NCBI RefSeq assembly: GCF_005222205.1
Contig: NZ_CP032345.1
Coordinates: forward strand, 995,001 to 1,059,000
Direction of reading: 5' to 3'
DNA: 64,000 nucleotides
Origin: Azospirillum brasilense
GTDB taxonomy: Bacteria; Pseudomonadota; Alphaproteobacteria; Azospirillales; Azospirillaceae
The position numbers were made by a program, and so were the translations under genes. The notes beneath the pieces were generated by a model. That model was not told the origin of the DNA, ran no database searches, and saw only the letters and a program-made list of their open reading frames with translations. This document shows, one piece after another, positions 43,557 through 51,151 of this stretch (position 1 is its first letter; every line of letters starts with the position of its first letter).

Positions 43557-43709
43557 ATGGACGACGAGAATCCCTGCGTGGGCATCTGCATCATCGGCGA
43601 CGACGGCTACTGCGAGGGCTGCGGGCGGAGCGAGGACGAAATTTACGGCACGCCGCCCGTCCCGGCGCCCACTCCGACAAAGACCGAAGAGGACGGTCAG
43701 GCCGACTGA
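43557..43709 (+). CDS. DUF1289 family protein
   Basis: 50 residues from ATG 43557. NPCVGICIIGDDGYCEGCGR has the four-Cys pattern (C-x3-C-x7-C-x2-C) of DUF1289, probably binding zinc or an iron-sulfur centre; the tail is Pro/Thr-rich. It is a genuine short gene of a widespread proteobacterial family with unknown function, and probably follows the HNH gene on one transcript. Confidence 0.88.
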   Translation: MDDENPCVGICIIGDDGYCEGCGRSEDEIYGTPPVPAPTPTKTEEDGQAD

Positions 43710-43758
43710 ATCCGCTCCGCCGGCCGTCGGCCAGACCCGCCCCCGTCACCCGCGCCCG

Positions 43759-44394
43759 TCACACCCGTTCGGCCACCCAGATCACCGCCTTGGTGCCGGC
43801 CTTGATGGCGGCGGACAGCACCGGATAGGCCGGGGCCTGTTCCGCGCCGTTGAGCAGGCCGATGTCGCGGTGCTCCACCTCCTCCGCCTGGAACTTGAGG
43901 ATGGAGGTCTTCAGCTCCTCCTCCTCCGGGCCGAGGTGCTTGAGCTGCGCCTCGTAGTGGCCGTCGATGACCTGCTCGACGGCGACGGTGCAGGCCATGG
44001 CCGCCCGCTCCCCCATCACCGCGGTGCCGGCGCCCAGCAGGAAGCCGGCGACGTGCCACAGCGGCTGCAGCACGGTCGGGCGAACCTGACGGGCGACGAG
44101 CTGCTTCTCGAAATACTGGAGATGTTCCTGCTCCTGCTCGGCCATGTGGCGCAGGGTCTTGGCGTGCCGCCCGCGGCCCATGACGGAGAGCTGGCCTTCG
44201 TAGATGCGCTTGGCACCGTACTCGCCGGCATGGTCCACGCGCACGATCCGCGCCAGCCGCTGTTCCGGGGTCGGGTCGCCGGGCAGGCGCCCGCGCGGGC
44301 GGGGCCGCGGGGTGGACGACCCGGCGCTGGACGGGGTGGCGGACGGGGCCGAAGCGGCGGCGGTGCCGGTGGCAATGCTGTCGGGCGGGGTCAT
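43759..44394 (-). CDS. coq7: Demethoxyubiquinone hydroxylase Coq7
   Basis: 211 residues; di-iron hydroxylase in ubiquinone synthesis. The motif pairs AEQEQEHLQYF and AEEVEHRDIG hold the E-x2-H iron ligands, and VDHAGEYGAKRIYEGQ is the usual start of the domain. A Ser/Pro/Ala-rich extension of about 45 residues precedes it, unusual for the family. Its ATG overlaps the dsbB stop by 4 bases, so the two are translationally coupled. Confidence 0.96.
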   Translation of the reverse strand: MTPPDSIATGTAAASAPSATPSSAGSSTPRPRPRGRLPGDPTPEQRLARIVRVDHAGEYGAKRIYEGQLSVMGRGRHAKTLRHMAEQEQEHLQYFEKQLVARQVRPTVLQPLWHVAGFLLGAGTAVMGERAAMACTVAVEQVIDGHYEAQLKHLGPEEEELKTSILKFQAEEVEHRDIGLLNGAEQAPAYPVLSAAIKAGTKAVIWVAERV

Positions 44395-44918
44395 GCGAAG
44401 GTCCTGGTAACCGAGGTCCGGATGTAGGCGGCGCGGGCCGCCGCGAAGGCGAAGGCGGACAGCGCCAGCGAAATCACGACGTTGTAGCCCGCCATCGAAA
44501 TCCCGAACAGCGACCACGCCACTTCGTCGCAGCGGGTGACCGGGGCGGCGAGCACCTGGGCGCGCAATTCCTCCAGCGTCTGGGGTGCGCGTCCGCTGGC
44601 GCCGCAGGCCGAAGTGCCGGCCCACCAGTGCTGCTCCACCCCCACATGGTAGGCGGCGATCCCCGCGCCGGCCAGCAGGGCCAGCCCGCTCGCCACCAGC
44701 AGCGCGTCGCCCAGCCCGCGCCACTGGCGGAACAGCAGGGTGACGATGCCGAAGGCCATCACCGCCCCGTAGGGCACGCGCTGCCACAGGCACAGGACGC
44801 AGGGCTGGTAGCCCAGCACGAACTGGAAAAACAGCGCGGCGGCCAGCACGCCGGCGCTGGCGACGGCCAACAGCCCGGCGGTGTAGCGCGGATCGTCGAT
44901 GGGGAGGCGGTTCATCAT
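44391..44918 (-). CDS. dsbB: Disulfide bond formation protein B
   Basis: 175 residues, four membrane helices. QPCVLCLWQR contains the CxxC redox pair that reacts with quinone and the second pair is formed by TSACGASG and TRCDEVAW. It reoxidises DsbA in the periplasm using ubiquinone. ATG 44918 and ATG 44915 are both possible starts. The overlap with coq7 (ubiquinone synthesis) is a sensible pairing, since DsbB uses the product. Confidence 0.93.
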   Translation of the reverse strand: MMNRLPIDDPRYTAGLLAVASAGVLAAALFFQFVLGYQPCVLCLWQRVPYGAVMAFGIVTLLFRQWRGLGDALLVASGLALLAGAGIAAYHVGVEQHWWAGTSACGASGRAPQTLEELRAQVLAAPVTRCDEVAWSLFGISMAGYNVVISLALSAFAFAAARAAYIRTSVTRTFA

Positions 44919-45055
44919 GCGGGTGAGATTAGCGCGCCCCACAGGCTTAGGCCAGACACGCCGACGCATCCGCACAAAACACTTTGTCCCAGGGCCAGTT
45001 CCCCTCTATAAAGCGGACACCGGTCGCCACGGGCGCCGGGTCCGGCAGGCACCGT

Positions 45056-45142
45056 GCGGGCGTGGCGGAATTGGTAGACGCAGCGGACTCAAAATCCGCC
45101 GTCCTCACGGATATGTCGGTTCGAGTCCGACCGCCCGCACCA
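45056..45142 (+). tRNA. tRNA-Leu (anticodon CAA)
   Basis: 87 bases with encoded CCA. Acceptor stem GCGGGCG pairs with CGCCCGC; anticodon stem GCGGA/TCCGC encloses CTCAAAA, giving anticodon CAA; a long variable arm (GTCCTCACGGATAT region) marks a class II tRNA and GGTTCGAGTCC is the T arm. Confidence 0.95.
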
Positions 45143-45303
45143 CCCGTTCTCATCGGTGCCTTACCCACCTCCCCGTGCCTTTCATTCATGAACGCGGTTC
45201 ATGACGGCATGTGACGCCGCCGGCCTCATCCGAATCGACGGTCCCTGATGGAGCGGCGGCACGACGACCGCGCCCCAATGGGCGATCAGCGGAGGATCCG
45301 ACC

Positions 45304-45699
45304 ATGAAGATCACGCGTGTTGGCACGCAGCCATCCGTCACCGGACCGGCCGATTGGTTCACCGGCACCGTCCGCATCGACCCCCTCGTTCAGGCCGACG
45401 CCCCGGCCCGCACCGCGGCGGCCAGCGTCACCTTCGAGCCCGGCGCCCGCACGGCGTGGCACACCCATCCCTTGGGTCAGACGCTGATCGTCACCGCCGG
45501 CGTCGGCCGGGTCCAGCGCGAGGGCGGCCCCATCGAGGAGATCCGGCCCGGCGACGTCGTCTGGTTCCCGCCCGGCGAGAAGCACTGGCATGGCGCCTCG
45601 CCGACCATGTTCATGACCCACATCGCCATCCAGGAGCAGTTGGACGGCAAGGCCGTCGACTGGATGGAAAAGGTCACCGACGAGCAGTACGGGGGGTGA
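45304..45699 (+). CDS. Cupin-domain protein
   Basis: 131 residues with GGAGGATCC before ATG 45304. A single cupin barrel: [20 protein letters not shown] holds the first metal-binding motif (two His) and [20 protein letters not shown] the second. It matches small cupins annotated near carboxymuconolactone decarboxylases; substrate unknown. No partner gene is adjacent. Confidence 0.9.
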   Translation: MKITRVGTQPSVTGPADWFTGTVRIDPLVQADAPARTAAASVTFEPGARTAWHTHPLGQTLIVTAGVGRVQREGGPIEEIRPGDVVWFPPGEKHWHGASPTMFMTHIAIQEQLDGKAVDWMEKVTDEQYGG

Positions 45700-45846
45700 G
45701 GCAACTGGGCCAGCCCCAAGACCTCATTCCATTTGCGGGCTTGTTCCAAAGTCCAATTCGGCGGCCCGACCCAGCCACCTAAAATGCGCGGCATCGACCG
45801 CCGCCGCGACCGGCGCCGCGGACTTCTGGCTGGGGAGCCATCTCAC

Positions 45847-46239
45847 ATGACCGTTTCCAGATTCGTCATCGCCGCCGCCCTTCTGCTTGCCGCCGGGACG
45901 GCCAGCGCTGAAAGCGGGCCGCAGCCCAAGACGGCCGAGGAGGCCGCCGGCAAGCAGATCTTCCATCAGTGCGCGGCCTGCCACTCGCTGGATTCCAGCA
46001 AGAACGCCTTCGGCCCGAGCCTGTACAACGTCGTCGGACGCAAAGCCGGCTCGATCCCGCGCTTCGACTATTCCAACGCGCTGAAGACGTCCAACATCAC
46101 CTGGACCGAGGACAACCTGCGCCACTGGATCGCCGGCAACGACAATTTCGTGCCCGGCACCCGCATGCGCCACGTCGCCATCACTGACCCGGCGGAGCAG
46201 GACTATCTGATCGCCTTCCTGAAGTCGCTGAAGCAGTAA
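45847..46239 (+). CDS. Class I cytochrome c
   Basis: 130 residues: signal peptide (about 1-21, cleaved near TASAES), haem motif CAACH, conserved FGPSLYNVVGRKAG and axial-Met candidate in VPGTRMRHV. The mature size of about 109 residues is that of cytochrome c2/c550. It lies at the left end of the quinoprotein island, so an electron acceptor for PQQ dehydrogenase or a link to the oxidase is a reasonable inference. Confidence 0.93.
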   Translation: MTVSRFVIAAALLLAAGTASAESGPQPKTAEEAAGKQIFHQCAACHSLDSSKNAFGPSLYNVVGRKAGSIPRFDYSNALKTSNITWTEDNLRHWIAGNDNFVPGTRMRHVAITDPAEQDYLIAFLKSLKQ

Positions 46240-46254
46240 GCGTCGAAAAGCCGG

Positions 46255-46842
46255 TTACGGTGCGGCGACCGGAACCGGCTTCCCGTCCTCGGTCGGCAGG
46301 CCGGCCTCGGCCCAGCCGTCCGCCCCGTCGCGGTACCAGAGGACGCGGCGGTAGCCCATCTCCAGGGCGCGCTTGCCCGCGTTCCACGACATCCAGCAGT
46401 CCGCCAGACAGTAGAACAGCAGACCGCGCCCGCGGTCGCCGCCGGTCAGCCGCTCCAGGTTGGACTGGAAATAGCCGTCCAGCTCCGGCGTCAGCGCCCC
46501 GAGCCCGACGTTGGGCAGCCAGACGCTGCCGGGAATCTGCGGAAAGGGCTTCGGCACCAGCCAGGGACCGCCGGGCAGCGTGCTGCGGTCCAGCTTCATC
46601 ACGTTGATGGGAAGAGCCGCACCCGACTCCACCAGCGCGCGGGCCCGCACCGTGTCCACCGTCTCGGCCCCGGGCAGCGATGCCGGGGTCGGCGACCGGT
46701 ATTCGGTCATCCGGTAGCCATCCGGCACCGCGACCGCGTCCGCCGCGGCGCCTCCCGCCGGCCCGGCCAGCAACAGCGCCAGCCCGGCGGCGCCCAGCCA
46801 TCCTGCGCGCACCACCTTCCCTCCCCCATTGTTCTGCGGCAT
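46255..46842 (-). CDS. PQQ-associated CXXCW-type rhodanese-like protein
   Basis: 195 residues with an N-terminal signal peptide (about 12-34). The C-terminal part carries LLFYCLADCWMSWNAGKRA, the diagnostic Cys...Cys-Trp motif of the PQQ-dependent-catabolism CXXCW family, with rhodanese-like fold. Family members occur only with PQQ dehydrogenases; the exact role is not known. Converges on the upstream cytochrome c gene with 15 bases between the stops. Confidence 0.88.
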   Translation of the reverse strand: MPQNNGGGKVVRAGWLGAAGLALLLAGPAGGAAADAVAVPDGYRMTEYRSPTPASLPGAETVDTVRARALVESGAALPINVMKLDRSTLPGGPWLVPKPFPQIPGSVWLPNVGLGALTPELDGYFQSNLERLTGGDRGRGLLFYCLADCWMSWNAGKRALEMGYRRVLWYRDGADGWAEAGLPTEDGKPVPVAAP

Positions 46843-46982
46843 CCACGAAATCCCCCCGTGCCCGACAGGGTCAAGTTGCCCGATAGTCGAATACCGGGGA
46901 CCGCCGGACGAAGCCTAAGCTCACCGTTCGCCATCGTGGGATTCCCGCGTTCCGCTGCGCCACCGCACCGCAGAGGCCTGCC

Positions 46983-47011
46983 TTGCAAACGACCGCAGGA
47001 CGCATCATCAT
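46983..47011 (+). promoter_or_regulatory. Putative antisense promoter, copy 2
   Basis: TTGCAA (46983-46988), 17 bases, CATCAT (47006-47011), then CAGGCT. Same hexamers and spacing as at copy 1 but on the plus strand, opposite the tiny gene. Confidence 0.6.
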
Positions 47012-47018
47012 CAGGCTA

Positions 47019-47050
47019 GGGAGACAAGGGTGGCTAGACCCCTGCCTCCC
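47019..47050 (-). other. Conserved 3' stem-loop of tiny gene copy 2
   Basis: Read on the minus strand: a 12-bp stem (47050-47039 with 47030-47019) with an 8-base loop. Two pairs are G-U in the sense RNA; the antisense version would have A-C mismatches. It starts 11 bases past the stop of the tiny gene. Confidence 0.75.
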
Positions 47051-47060
47051 GGCCCGATCC

Positions 47061-47135
47061 TTAGCGGTTCAGGAGATCAAGGATGCCCTTGATCACCCGA
47101 AGCAGCAGGATCAGGAGAGTGAGGATTTTCTCCAT
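47061..47135 (-). CDS. Tiny hydrophobic peptide, copy 2 (putative type I toxin)
   Basis: 24 residues, ATG 47135 to TAA 47061. It starts MEKILTLLILLL, has RVIKG in mid-helix and ends ILDLLNR. AAGGAGG lies about 11 bases upstream, with GAGG touching the ATG, as in copy 1. Upstream there is a direct repeat (GTCCCATCAC twice) and a 9-bp hairpin (47178-47200) resembling the one in copy 1. It sits between the CXXCW gene and the ABC importer, on the opposite strand to the latter. Confidence 0.75.
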   Translation of the reverse strand: MEKILTLLILLLRVIKGILDLLNR

Positions 47136-47269
47136 CCTCGACGCCTCCTTGTGATGGGACATGGGGTGATGGGACACGGGCGGTGGCCAATCCGCCGCCC
47201 GGTCCACCGCGCAACCATGGCGCGCCCCACCGTCCATACAAATGCAATTTTTGACGCAGGGGCGGTGCC

Positions 47270-48256
47270 ATGCGCCTGATGTCCCTTGCCCGGCTGTTCC
47301 TGCTCCTTGCGCTGATCTGCGTTGCCGCCGTGACGCGTGCGACGGAGCGCCCGACAGTGACCATTGGGGTGCTGAAGTTCGGCACGGTCAGCTGGGAGCT
47401 TGACGTCATCCGCCACCACCGGCTGGACGAGGCCGCCGGCTTCGAGCTGAAGCTGATGGAACTGGCAAGCGGCCAAGCGGCGCAGATCGCCCTGCAGGGC
47501 GGGGCGGTGGACATGATCGCCAGCGACTGGCTGTGGGTGGCCCGCCAGCGCGCGGCGGGGGCGGACCTGACCTTCATCCCCCATTCCGCGGCGGTCGGCG
47601 CGCTGATGGTGCCGGCGGCCTCCCCCATCGCCTCCGTCGCCGACCTGAAGGGCCGGCGCATCGGCGTCGCCGGAACCCCCATCGACAAGAGCTGGCTGCT
47701 GCTGAAGGCGTTGGCCCGCGACCGCTACGCGCTCGACCTCGACGCCGCGGCGACGCCGGTCTTCGCCGCCCCGCCCCTGCTGAACCAGAAGGCCGCGACG
47801 GGGGAGCTGGACGCGGTGCTGAATTTCTGGCCCTACGCCGCCCGCCTCCAGGCGGCGGGGATGCGGACGGTCATCGGGGTGGACGGGATGATGCGGGACC
47901 TCGGCCTGTCGGCCCAGGTGCCGGCGGTCGGCTTCGTCTTCCATGAGGGCTGGGCCAAGGCCAACCCGGCGGCGCTCGACGCCTTCATCGCCGCCTCGCG
48001 CAAGGCCAAGGCGATCATGGCGCGATCCGACGCGGAATGGGACCGGCTGCGCCCACTGATGAAGGCGGAGGACGAGGCCACCTGGGCGGCGTTGCGCGAC
48101 CAGTTCCGCGCCGGCATCCCGCAGCGCTGGACGGAGGAGGAGCGGGAGGCCGCGGCCCGGCTCTACGGGCTGATGGCCAAGCTCGGCGGGCGGGAGCTGG
48201 TGGGCAACGCCATGGCCCTGCCGGACGGCACCTTCTGGCCGGGGGTCCGCTTCTGA
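47270..48256 (+). CDS. ABC importer substrate-binding protein (NitT/TauT type)
   Basis: 328 residues with a signal peptide (about 1-25). The fold text IGVLKFGTVSWELDVIRHH, IASDWLWVARQRAAGADL and VGFVFHEGWAKANPAAL belongs to the SsuA/NMT1 solute-binding superfamily and resembles members found in PQQ alcohol-oxidation clusters. It heads a three-gene importer operon and its stop overlaps the permease start by one base. Ligand unknown; uptake of a cofactor or metal-chelate for the quinoprotein is speculative. Confidence 0.9.
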   Translation: MRLMSLARLFLLLALICVAAVTRATERPTVTIGVLKFGTVSWELDVIRHHRLDEAAGFELKLMELASGQAAQIALQGGAVDMIASDWLWVARQRAAGADLTFIPHSAAVGALMVPAASPIASVADLKGRRIGVAGTPIDKSWLLLKALARDRYALDLDAAATPVFAAPPLLNQKAATGELDAVLNFWPYAARLQAAGMRTVIGVDGMMRDLGLSAQVPAVGFVFHEGWAKANPAALDAFIAASRKAKAIMARSDAEWDRLRPLMKAEDEATWAALRDQFRAGIPQRWTEEEREAAARLYGLMAKLGGRELVGNAMALPDGTFWPGVRF

Positions 48257-49014
48257 TGCGGTGGCGGCGGCTGGCCCCGGTCCTGTCGCTGGCTCTGCTG
48301 GTCGGGCTGTGGGCCGTCGCCGCCGAACTGGCGGCCAGCCGCAGCCTGCCCGGCCCCGCCGCCGTGCTGTCGGTCCTGGTCCGCGAGGCGGCGGACGGCG
48401 CGCTGTTCCATCACCTGGGGATCACGCTGGCGCGCATGGCCGCGGCCTTCGTCATCGCCATGTCCATCGGGTCCGCGCTGGGCATCCTGCTCGGACGCTC
48501 GGCCACCGCCGACCGGCTGTTCGGGCTGTGGCTGACCGTGTTCCTGAACATCCCGGCGCTGGTCGTGATCGTGCTCGCCTATGTCTGGTTCGGCCTGACC
48601 GAGGCGGCGGCGGTCGGCGCGGTTGCCGTCAACAAGATCCCCAACGTCGTGGTCGTCCTGCGCGAAGGGACGCGCGCCATCGACGAGCAGTACGTCGAGA
48701 TGGCGCGGACCTTCCGCATGGCGCGGTCGGACGTGCTGCGCCATGTGCTGCTGCCCCAGCTCACCCCCTACTTCGCCGCGGCGGCGCGGTCCGGCCTTGC
48801 GCTGATCTGGAAGATCGTGCTGGTGGTCGAGCTTCTGGGCCGCAGCGACGGGGTGGGATTCCAGATCCACCTCTACTTCCAGATGTTCGATGTGGCCGGC
48901 ATTCTTGCGTACACCGTCGCCTTCGTGGCCGTCGTCCAACTCCTTGAACTCTGCGTCCTGCAGCCTGTCGAGCACCGGCTCACCCGGTGGCGGCCGGTGC
49001 GCGCTGAGGCTTGA
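48256..49014 (+). CDS. ABC importer permease
   Basis: 252 residues, about six membrane helices, with the EAA loop VEMARTFRMARSDVLRHVLL that contacts the ATPase. It is a single NitT/TauT-type permease, in contrast to the fused one at 24658. Start ATG overlaps the binding-protein stop (TGATG); its end overlaps the ATPase gene by a few bases. Confidence 0.93.
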   Translation: MRWRRLAPVLSLALLVGLWAVAAELAASRSLPGPAAVLSVLVREAADGALFHHLGITLARMAAAFVIAMSIGSALGILLGRSATADRLFGLWLTVFLNIPALVVIVLAYVWFGLTEAAAVGAVAVNKIPNVVVVLREGTRAIDEQYVEMARTFRMARSDVLRHVLLPQLTPYFAAAARSGLALIWKIVLVVELLGRSDGVGFQIHLYFQMFDVAGILAYTVAFVAVVQLLELCVLQPVEHRLTRWRPVRAEA

Positions 49015-49714
49015 GATCCGCTCCAAGCGCTTTGCCGGGCGGGAGGTCATCCGCGGCCTGTCGCTGACGGCCGCACCGGGCGAGTTCCTGGCGCTGGTCG
49101 GCCCGTCCGGCTGCGGCAAGACGACCGCGCTGACCATCGCCGCCGGGCTGGACCACGATTTCGACGGAACCCTGGACTTCGGCGGGCCGGAGCCGGTGCT
49201 GGGCTGCGTGTTCCAGACGCCCCGCCTGCTGCCCTGGCGCACGGTGCGGCAAAACGTGGCTCTGGTGCTGTCCAAGGCGCGGCGGAGCGATGGGACGGCG
49301 GAGCGCTGGCTGGCCGCCATGGGGCTGGAGGCGGTGGCCGACGAGTACCCGGCCCGCCTGTCGGGCGGCATGGCGCGGCGGGTGGCCCTGGCCCGCGCCT
49401 TCGCGGTGGAGCCGGGCCTGCTGCTGATGGACGAGCCCTTCGTCTCGCTGGACGAACCGACGGCGCAGCGGATGCGCGCCCTCCTTGCGACGATGCTGGA
49501 GCGGTCCCCGGCCACGGTGCTGTTCGTCACCCACAATCTGCGCGAGGCGATCCAGCTGGCCGACCGCATCCTGGTGATGGCTCCCGGCCCGACGCGGGTG
49601 GCGGCGGAAGTGCCGCTGGAAACGCCCCGCGCCGTGCGCGACGACGCGCTGGTCGAGCGCGTGCGGGGGGAGTTGCTGGCCCGGCCCGATCCGGCGTTCC
49701 GGCTGCTCGCCTGA
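49004..49714 (+). CDS. ABC importer ATPase (probable non-standard CTG start)
   Basis: 236 residues if read from CTG 49004, the codon that would give the usual family start before RLEIRSKRF. There is no ATG, GTG or TTG nearby in frame; the next in-frame ATG is 48890, deep inside the permease. Walker A GPSGCGKTTALT, FQTPRLLPW, signature LSGGMARRVALARAF, Walker B LLLMDEPFVSLDE and VTHNLREA are intact. It completes the importer with 47270 and 48256. Confidence 0.88.
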   Translation: MRLEIRSKRFAGREVIRGLSLTAAPGEFLALVGPSGCGKTTALTIAAGLDHDFDGTLDFGGPEPVLGCVFQTPRLLPWRTVRQNVALVLSKARRSDGTAERWLAAMGLEAVADEYPARLSGGMARRVALARAFAVEPGLLLMDEPFVSLDEPTAQRMRALLATMLERSPATVLFVTHNLREAIQLADRILVMAPGPTRVAAEVPLETPRAVRDDALVERVRGELLARPDPAFRLLA

Positions 49715-49804
49715 CTCTTTTGCCGAAACTGTGAAGCGGCTCACACCCGCCGCCGTCCGCCGGGCGCAGTCTGTCCCGCTGCGACGAAACCGGCGGAGAC
49801 GACG

Positions 49805-50239
49805 ATGCGCACCCTGTTCCTGCCCCTATTGCTGCTGGGCGCCGGCTTGGCGCTCCTGTCCGGCGCGGCGCGCGCCGGGGAGATCGTGATCCTCGACCAG
49901 CACGGTCCCGGCCCCAACCACGCCGACCGGTCGCGCGATCTGGCGATCATCGGCGATTTCGCCACCGGGTCTTCCATCGTCATCATCGAGCGGACGACGC
50001 GCGACGAGCAGCTCGGGCGGCGCGACCCCGGCCTGGAGGCCCGGCGCGCCGTGCGCAAGGCGGAGGCGAAGCGGCGCAGCAAGGACAAGGACTGGTCGGA
50101 TTGGGCGGAGTTCGACGGCCACAGCCTGGACGGCTTCGGCTGGCTCGACGGGCCGGTGCCGCTCGGCTTCGGGCGGGGCGATCCGGGGCAGGAGGCGGCG
50201 CGCGCCGCCGCGGACGCGCGGCGGATGCGGAACCGCTGA
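49805..50239 (+). CDS. Small exported protein, function unknown
   Basis: 144 residues. A signal peptide (about 1-24, ending ARAGE) precedes a small domain with DQHGPGPNHADRSRDLAII and IIERTTRDEQLGRRDPGLE, then a charged Lys/Arg/Asp segment. I do not recognise the family. Its place between the importer and the NarL regulator, inside the quinoprotein island, suggests a link, but nothing in the sequence proves it. Confidence 0.65.
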   Translation: MRTLFLPLLLLGAGLALLSGAARAGEIVILDQHGPGPNHADRSRDLAIIGDFATGSSIVIIERTTRDEQLGRRDPGLEARRAVRKAEAKRRSKDKDWSDWAEFDGHSLDGFGWLDGPVPLGFGRGDPGQEAARAAADARRMRNR

Positions 50240-50243
50240 ACAG

Positions 50244-50281
50244 AAAAGGCCCGCCGGCTCAGATGCCGAAGCGGGCCTTTT
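50244..50281 (+). terminator. Rho-independent terminator shared by two converging genes
   Basis: AAAAGGCCCGC (50244-50254) pairs with GCGGGCCTTTT (50271-50281) and the loop adds CGGC/GCCG. The right arm lies inside the last codons of the regulator gene. Confidence 0.8.
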
Positions 50282-50924
50282 CCAGTTGCAGGCGGTTGGC
50301 GAAGACCACGGCCTGGGTGCGGCTGTAGACTTTCAGCTTTTGCAGGATCGCCGAGACGTGGGCCTTCACGGTGGTTTCCGTGATGCTCAGCTCATAGGCG
50401 ATTTCCTTGTTCAGCTTGCCGGTGCCCAGCATCTCCAGCACGCGGAGCTGCTGCGCCGTCAGGGTGGACAGGCGCCGGGCGATCTCCGCCGTTTCCTCGT
50501 CCTCCGCCGCGGCGCCCTCCTCGACCGAGGCGGGCAGATAGACCTCCCCGGCCAGGATCTGGCGCAGCGCGCCGGCGATGGCGTCCCGCGGCGTCGATTT
50601 CGGGATGAAGCCGGCGGCGCCGCAGCGCACCGCCTCCAGCATCACCTTGCGGTCCTCGTGCGCCGAGACGACGGCGACGGGGATGGCCGGGAAGCGGCGG
50701 CGCAGGGCGATCAGCCCGGTCAGACCGTTCATGCCCGGCATGTTGAGGTCGAGCAGGACGAGGTCCGGCTCCCCCTTGCCGCCCTGCATGGAGTCGAGGA
50801 TGGAGATGGTTTCGTCCAGGCAACCGGCCTCGTGGATTTCCTGCGCCTGGCAGGAATAGAGGACGGCGCTGCGCAGGGCGTCGCGCACCAGCGGATGATC
50901 GTCCGCAATCAGAATTCGGCTCAT
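50259..50924 (-). CDS. NarL/LuxR-family response regulator
   Basis: 221 residues: receiver (ADDHPLVRD, phospho-Asp in LVLLDLNMPGMNG, Lys in FIPKS) and C-terminal LuxR-type helix-turn-helix (LTAQQLRVLEMLGTGKLNKE, then ETTVKAHVSAILQKLK). It resembles the ErbR/AgmR regulators of PQQ alcohol dehydrogenase systems, and its place next to the dehydrogenase gene fits that. No sensor kinase gene is adjacent. Confidence 0.92.
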   Translation of the reverse strand: MSRILIADDHPLVRDALRSAVLYSCQAQEIHEAGCLDETISILDSMQGGKGEPDLVLLDLNMPGMNGLTGLIALRRRFPAIPVAVVSAHEDRKVMLEAVRCGAAGFIPKSTPRDAIAGALRQILAGEVYLPASVEEGAAAEDEETAEIARRLSTLTAQQLRVLEMLGTGKLNKEIAYELSITETTVKAHVSAILQKLKVYSRTQAVVFANRLQLEKARFGI

Positions 50925-51086
50925 GGCGTGGTTCCCACGCTCATCGTTTCGGGGCGTTTCCGGGTGTGATCATGCCGGACTGTTCAAGAATGCGCAAGGA
51001 CGGGAACGGGTATTCCCCAAAACAGACGATCGTAGGCAATTCCGTTTTAAATCCCGGCCCAAATTCTGTTGCAAGCGGTTCGCAAG

Positions 51087-51115
51087 AAAAGACGGCCCGA
51101 ACCCTTCGGGCCGCC
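51087..51115 (-). terminator. Terminator of the PQQ dehydrogenase gene
   Basis: On the minus strand GGCGGCCCGAA, three bases, TTCGGGCCGTC, followed by TTTTCTT. Begins 37 bases after the stop at 51152. Confidence 0.8.
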
Positions 51116-51151
51116 CTTTCCTGGTCCGGTCACGGCACGGGGGTTTCCCCG

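Larger units (their letters stand above)
47018..47135 (+). ncRNA. Putative antisense RNA to tiny gene copy 2 (3' end unknown)
   Basis: Inferred from the promoter-like element at 46983-47011; the expected start (about 47018-47019) is again the base of the stem-loop. The right end given is just the start codon of the tiny gene. Confidence 0.4.

Noticed and set aside
47077..47688. 203-residue minus-strand frame overlapping tiny gene copy 2 and the importer binding protein
   Set aside because: Different frame from the tiny gene; mirrors the binding-protein gene and has no family features.
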